Part shown: piece by piece, positions 6,112 through 8,255 of the stretch
How positions within the stretch are numbered: the stretch's first letter is position 1
Layout of the letters: every line of letters starts with the position of its first letter
Assembly: GCA_902490005.1 (NCBI GenBank)
Contig: CABUCM010000068.1
Span: 1 to 8,255, forward strand
Direction of reading: 5' to 3'
Origin: an uncultured Ruminiclostridium sp.
GTDB taxonomy: Bacteria > Bacillota > Clostridia > Oscillospirales > Acutalibacteraceae
Length of the DNA stretch: 8,255 bases
Notes under the pieces: model-generated
What the model was told of the DNA's origin: nothing
The model's input: only the letters and a program-made list of their open reading frames with translations
The model's database searches: none
Position numbers and translations under genes: made by a program

Positions 6112-6519
6112 ATGGCGGAAGGCTTTAAAAATACCAAACAGCGCAAGGCGATCCTGGATATCCTCACGAAAAAGAACACGCCCATGAGCGCCGAGGAAAT
6201 CGGCGAGGCCATCGCCCCCGCCTGCCCTAAGCTTGCCTTGTCCACCGTTTACCGGAACCTGGAACTGTTCGCCAAGTCCGGTCTTTTGGAACGGTCCTAT
6301 TTTCAGGATGGGGTCACCCGGTATTCCCTGGCCAAGGGGCATCATGGCCATTACCTGATTTGCACCGACTGCCAGGAAAAGATCCGGCTTGCCGACTGCC
6401 CCCTTCACGATTTAGAGCACAAGCTTACCGATGAAACCGGTTTTACCATTACGGACCACGACCTGACCCTTTACGGCTTATGCCCTGCGTGCAAACAAAA
6501 ATCGAAAAGCCGGAAATAG
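6112..6519 (+). CDS. zur: Fur-family metalloregulator, probably Zur
   Basis: 135 residues, normal Fur length. An N-terminal winged helix (about 5-75) includes TKQRKAILDIL and the recognition helix STVYRNLELF (44-53). The dimerisation domain carries GHHGHYLIC (76-84) and two CxxC pairs, C84/C87 and C124/C127, the structural zinc site. Candidate sensing ligands are H78 or H80, C96 (in ADCPL), H103 and H116. A Cys at the C96 position followed by a His is the Zur-like pattern, as opposed to Fur or PerR. Its divergent placement beside znuACB with a Fur-type box supports zinc repression of uptake, but PerR or Fur identity cannot be fully excluded. ATG 6112 is preferred over GTG 6103 because AGAAGG (6098-6103) is eight bases upstream. 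Confidence 0.9.
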   Translation: MAEGFKNTKQRKAILDILTKKNTPMSAEEIGEAIAPACPKLALSTVYRNLELFAKSGLLERSYFQDGVTRYSLAKGHHGHYLICTDCQEKIRLADCPLHDLEHKLTDETGFTITDHDLTLYGLCPACKQKSKSRK

Positions 6520-6541
6520 CCGGGGCTTTCCATCAAATAGA

Positions 6542-6591
6542 AAAAATAAAAGCCCCCTGATGTAGTCATTTTCCTACATCAGGGGGGCTTT
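6542..6591. terminator. Bidirectional hairpin terminator
   Basis: AAAGCCCCCTGATGTAG (6549-6565) pairs with 6574-6591 around an eight-base loop, with one extra G in the right arm. On the plus strand a short T-rich tail follows, ending the zur transcript. On the minus strand the A-rich stretch at 6540-6551 becomes a long T-rich tail, so it also ends the nudF/membrane-protein transcript converging from the right. Confidence 0.85.
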
Positions 6592-6641
6592 GTCTATTAT
6601 CTGTTTATACTTGGGCTATTCACCGCGCATAAGGGGGCATC

Positions 6642-7019
6642 TTAGGAGTCCTGTTCCGGCTTGGAGACGCGGATCAGGGAGTTCCAAATGTCATAACCGA
6701 TGCTTACAAGCGTCGCCGCCACCAAACCGATATCGATGGCCTGGTATACCCTAAAAGAGTGTTCACATTCCTCCTGGGTGGGCTGATGGCGGAATACCAC
6801 AAAGGGCGTCAGCTTGCGCAAAAAAGCATTGCCCCAGTCAAACTGGGAAACCGGCGGAAGCGAAGCGTTGACCACCGCCGTACACGCCAAAAACAAGATC
6901 AGCAAAAACAGGCAAGTTCCGGAAAGATAGGGCCTGGTGGGCCGCCGCACAATATAAAAGCAGACCACAATCCCCAGAAAAAACAAACCAAAGATCAGTA
7001 GAATTGGGTTCACCAGCAT
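6642..7019 (-). CDS. Unrecognised small membrane protein
   Basis: I do not recognise this 125-residue protein. It has three hydrophobic segments: about 4-24, 32-52 and 95-112. A basic patch (RRPTRP, 25-30) follows the first segment, and between the second and third lies a loop of about 40 residues with a conserved-looking LRKLTPFVVFRH and the polar stretch QPTQEECEH. The C-terminus is short and charged (VSKPEQDS). The positive residues after segment 1 suggest the 25-30 loop is cytoplasmic and the 53-94 loop is external. The gene is real on good evidence: a GGGGAGGAA ribosome binding site lies seven bases before ATG 7019, it begins 34 bases after nudF on the same strand, and a terminator follows at 6542-6591. 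No enzymatic motif is seen. Confidence 0.8.
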   Translation of the reverse strand: MLVNPILLIFGLFFLGIVVCFYIVRRPTRPYLSGTCLFLLILFLACTAVVNASLPPVSQFDWGNAFLRKLTPFVVFRHQPTQEECEHSFRVYQAIDIGLVAATLVSIGYDIWNSLIRVSKPEQDS

Positions 7020-7053
7020 TTTTGGATTCCTCCCCCTGTTTCATATATAATGG

Positions 7054-7602
7054 TTATAAAACCTTCTTTTCCAACAGCATCGCCGTTTTTAAAACTGCGG
7101 TCTGGGTTTTACTGTCGGGGATCTCATTGTTCAGCACCATTTCTACCGCTTTGTCCAAAGGAATCCGCTCCACCTCTAAAAACTCATCGGCATCCGGCTC
7201 CATTTCGCCAAAGCCCGCCACACGGCAGAAATAAAGGTGAATAATTTCATCGGTATAGCCGGGAGAAGGATACAATTTCCCCAAAGAAAGATAGCCAAAC
7301 CCGGCGGCCCCGGTTTCCTCTTTCAGCTCCCGCTTCCCATTCTCCAAGGGAGTGGACCCTTTCTCCAGCTTGCCCGCCGGCAGCTCCAGCACCACCTCGC
7401 CGTAAGGATAACGGAACTGGCGGACAAATAGAAGCTCGTTTTTTTCCGTCAAGGCGGCGATACACACCCCGCCGGGATGCTTCACCACTTCCCTGGATGT
7501 TTCATGGCCGTTTTCCAATTCCACCCGATCCACCACCAGATGGACCACATGGCCTTTAAAAATGTCTTTTGTGGAAAGCTTTTTTTCCGTTAATTTACTC
7601 AT
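7054..7602 (-). CDS. nudF: Nudix hydrolase, ADP-ribose pyrophosphatase type
   Basis: 182 residues, the normal size for NudF-type enzymes that split ADP-ribose into AMP and ribose 5-phosphate in the cytoplasm. The N-terminal beta domain (residues 1-45) with HPGGVCIAAL and FVRQFRYPYGEVVLELPAGKLE is characteristic of the ADP-ribose pyrophosphatase subgroup. The Nudix box spans G77-A99, with catalytic R91, E92, E95 and E96 all present. The first Glu of the consensus (position 83) is Ser. YPSPGYTDEIIHLY downstream also fits the subgroup. Start ATG 7602 has AAGGAAGG nine to ten bases upstream. It is divergent from the M14 gene (73 bases between starts) and is followed by the small membrane protein, likely in one transcript. 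I could not find a convincing promoter in the gap. Substrate is inferred from family resemblance. Confidence 0.92.
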   Translation of the reverse strand: MSKLTEKKLSTKDIFKGHVVHLVVDRVELENGHETSREVVKHPGGVCIAALTEKNELLFVRQFRYPYGEVVLELPAGKLEKGSTPLENGKRELKEETGAAGFGYLSLGKLYPSPGYTDEIIHLYFCRVAGFGEMEPDADEFLEVERIPLDKAVEMVLNNEIPDSKTQTAVLKTAMLLEKKVL

Positions 7603-7663
7603 GGAGATCTTCCTTCCTTAGCTGAATTTGGTATTTTCAACGCACCCCTGTCATACCTTTTAC

Positions 7664-7678
7664 GGGGTGATCTTTTTG
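7664..7678 (+). promoter_or_regulatory. Ribosome binding site fixing a TTG start
   Basis: GGGGTGATC at 7664-7672 contains GGTGATC, seven bases exactly complementary to the GATCACC near the 3' end of 16S rRNA. It lies three bases before TTG at 7676, the right geometry for pairing in this downstream part of the anti-Shine-Dalgarno. The GTG at 7667 lies inside this site and the TTG at 7628 has no site, so TTG 7676 is the best start. Confidence 0.7.
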
Positions 7679-8255
7679 AAAGCATATCATCATAACATCA
7701 ATTGGGCAAGCTTTGTTCCCGACGCCCAGGGACGGGAGGAGCTGCTTTCGGCTTTATGCGGCCTCCATTCGTCTGTCAACCGGAGGGTTTTGGGCAAAAG
7801 CCTTTGCGGCAGGCCTATCGATCTATTGCAGCTTGGAGCCGGAAATGACCCGGTTCTGCTTTGCGGCGCCTTTCACGGCATGGAGTGGCTGACTTCTTTG
7901 CTGCTGCTCCGGTTTACCGCCCAAATGGCGGCCGCCTTGGAAACCGGCGCTTTGATTTCCGATATCAGCCTAGGCGGCTTTCTGCGCCGCCGGGGCGTCG
8001 TCGTGATCCCTTGCGTCAACCCGGACGGGGTGGAAATTTCCCTGCACGGCTCCGCCGCCGCGGGGGAATATCGGGAATTGGTCTATAACGCCAGCCAGGG
8101 GGATACCTCCCGATGGCAGGCAAACGCCCGGGGCGTAGACTTAAACCATAACTTTAACGCCGGCTGGGAGTCTCTCCATGCCTTAGAGCGGGAACAGGGG
8201 ATCCATTGCCCGGCCCCCACCCGTTACGGCGGGGGGGCAGGGGGTTCTTCCCTTT
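7676..8255 (+). CDS. M14-family zinc carboxypeptidase, N-terminal part (cut by right edge)
   Basis: 193 codons are visible. Family M14 enzymes are zinc metallopeptidases; bacterial members of this kind often cleave gamma-D-glutamyl-diamino acid bonds in wall peptides. Zinc ligands H67 and E70 lie in FHGMEW (66-71). VIPCVNPDGVEI (110-121) and RGVDLNHNFNAGWE (152-165) are characteristic; the segment that is often DLNRNF in M14 reads DLNHNF here. The third zinc ligand and the catalytic Glu are beyond the window. No signal peptide is seen after the TTG start, so it may act in the cytoplasm, for example in wall-peptide recycling, or in the spore; this is inference. A run of Gs at about 8228-8245 makes the last visible codons (GGGAGGSSL) unlike the family, so an indel is possible there. 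It is divergent from nudF. Confidence 0.87.
   Translation, partial: MKAYHHNINWASFVPDAQGREELLSALCGLHSSVNRRVLGKSLCGRPIDLLQLGAGNDPVLLCGAFHGMEWLTSLLLLRFTAQMAAALETGALISDISLGGFLRRRGVVVIPCVNPDGVEISLHGSAAAGEYRELVYNASQGDTSRWQANARGVDLNHNFNAGWESLHALEREQGIHCPAPTRYGGGAGGSSL

Noticed and set aside
6088..6408. A 106-codon minus-strand frame opposite zur
   Set aside because: It is antisense to the conserved Fur-family sequence and has no start signal.
7643..7669. Inverted repeat CACCCC / GGGGTG in the nudF-M14 gap, considered as an operator or riboswitch
   Set aside because: Only six base pairs with a 15-base loop, and the right arm is the M14 ribosome binding site. It might weakly mask that site, but it is too short to call.

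Overview
The window looks like a chromosomal stretch from a Gram-positive Firmicute, probably class Clostridia (an Oscillospirales-type gut anaerobe is my guess). Reasons: strong GGAGG-type ribosome binding sites, consensus sigma-A promoters with 17-nt spacers, a PadR/HAAS/DUF4097 operon, a ZnuA of the 'GCLHDFQ' clostridial style, and a long single-chain type FGAM synthase. Codon use is moderately GC-rich with AT-rich promoter regions. I see no insertion sequence, phage gene, CRISPR array, tRNA or rRNA.

Layout. (1) 1-1149, minus: the N-terminal 383 codons of purL (FGAM synthase), running off the left edge. (2) 1308-3346, plus: a three-gene, translationally coupled operon (PadR-family regulator, HAAS/DUF1700 membrane protein, DUF4097 beta-solenoid protein). 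It is driven by a perfect TTGACA-N17-TATAAT promoter whose -10 lies inside a 25-bp near-palindrome, the likely PadR operator. (3) 3378-3417: a hairpin terminator between convergent operons. (4) 5964 down to 3444, minus: znuA-znuC-znuB, a zinc ABC importer with a strong promoter and a 23-bp Zur/Fur-type box just downstream of the -10. (5) 6112-6519, plus: a divergent Fur-family regulator, most likely Zur, with its own separate promoter. (6) 6542-6591: a second hairpin terminator serving convergent genes. (7) 7602 down to 6642, minus: an ADP-ribose pyrophosphatase-type Nudix hydrolase followed by a small unrecognised three-helix membrane protein. (8) 7676 to the right edge, plus: the N-terminal part of an M14 zinc carboxypeptidase, probably a cell-wall peptide hydrolase, starting at TTG.

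How the genes work together. The clearest unit is zinc homeostasis: the Fur-family protein would sense zinc, bind the box at the znuA promoter and shut down ZnuA (lipoprotein receptor), ZnuC (ATPase) and ZnuB (permease) when zinc is sufficient. The PadR operon is a known type of self-regulated envelope module whose signal is unknown. Its most striking feature is a 19-residue ladder in the DUF4097 protein that alternates Ser-Asn-Gly and Ser-Asn-Ser.

I did not find a clearly new biological system. The best leads are the DUF4097 repeat architecture, the two well-resolved operators, the unrecognised membrane protein beside nudF, and a poly-G tract that may hold a frameshift in the M14 gene.
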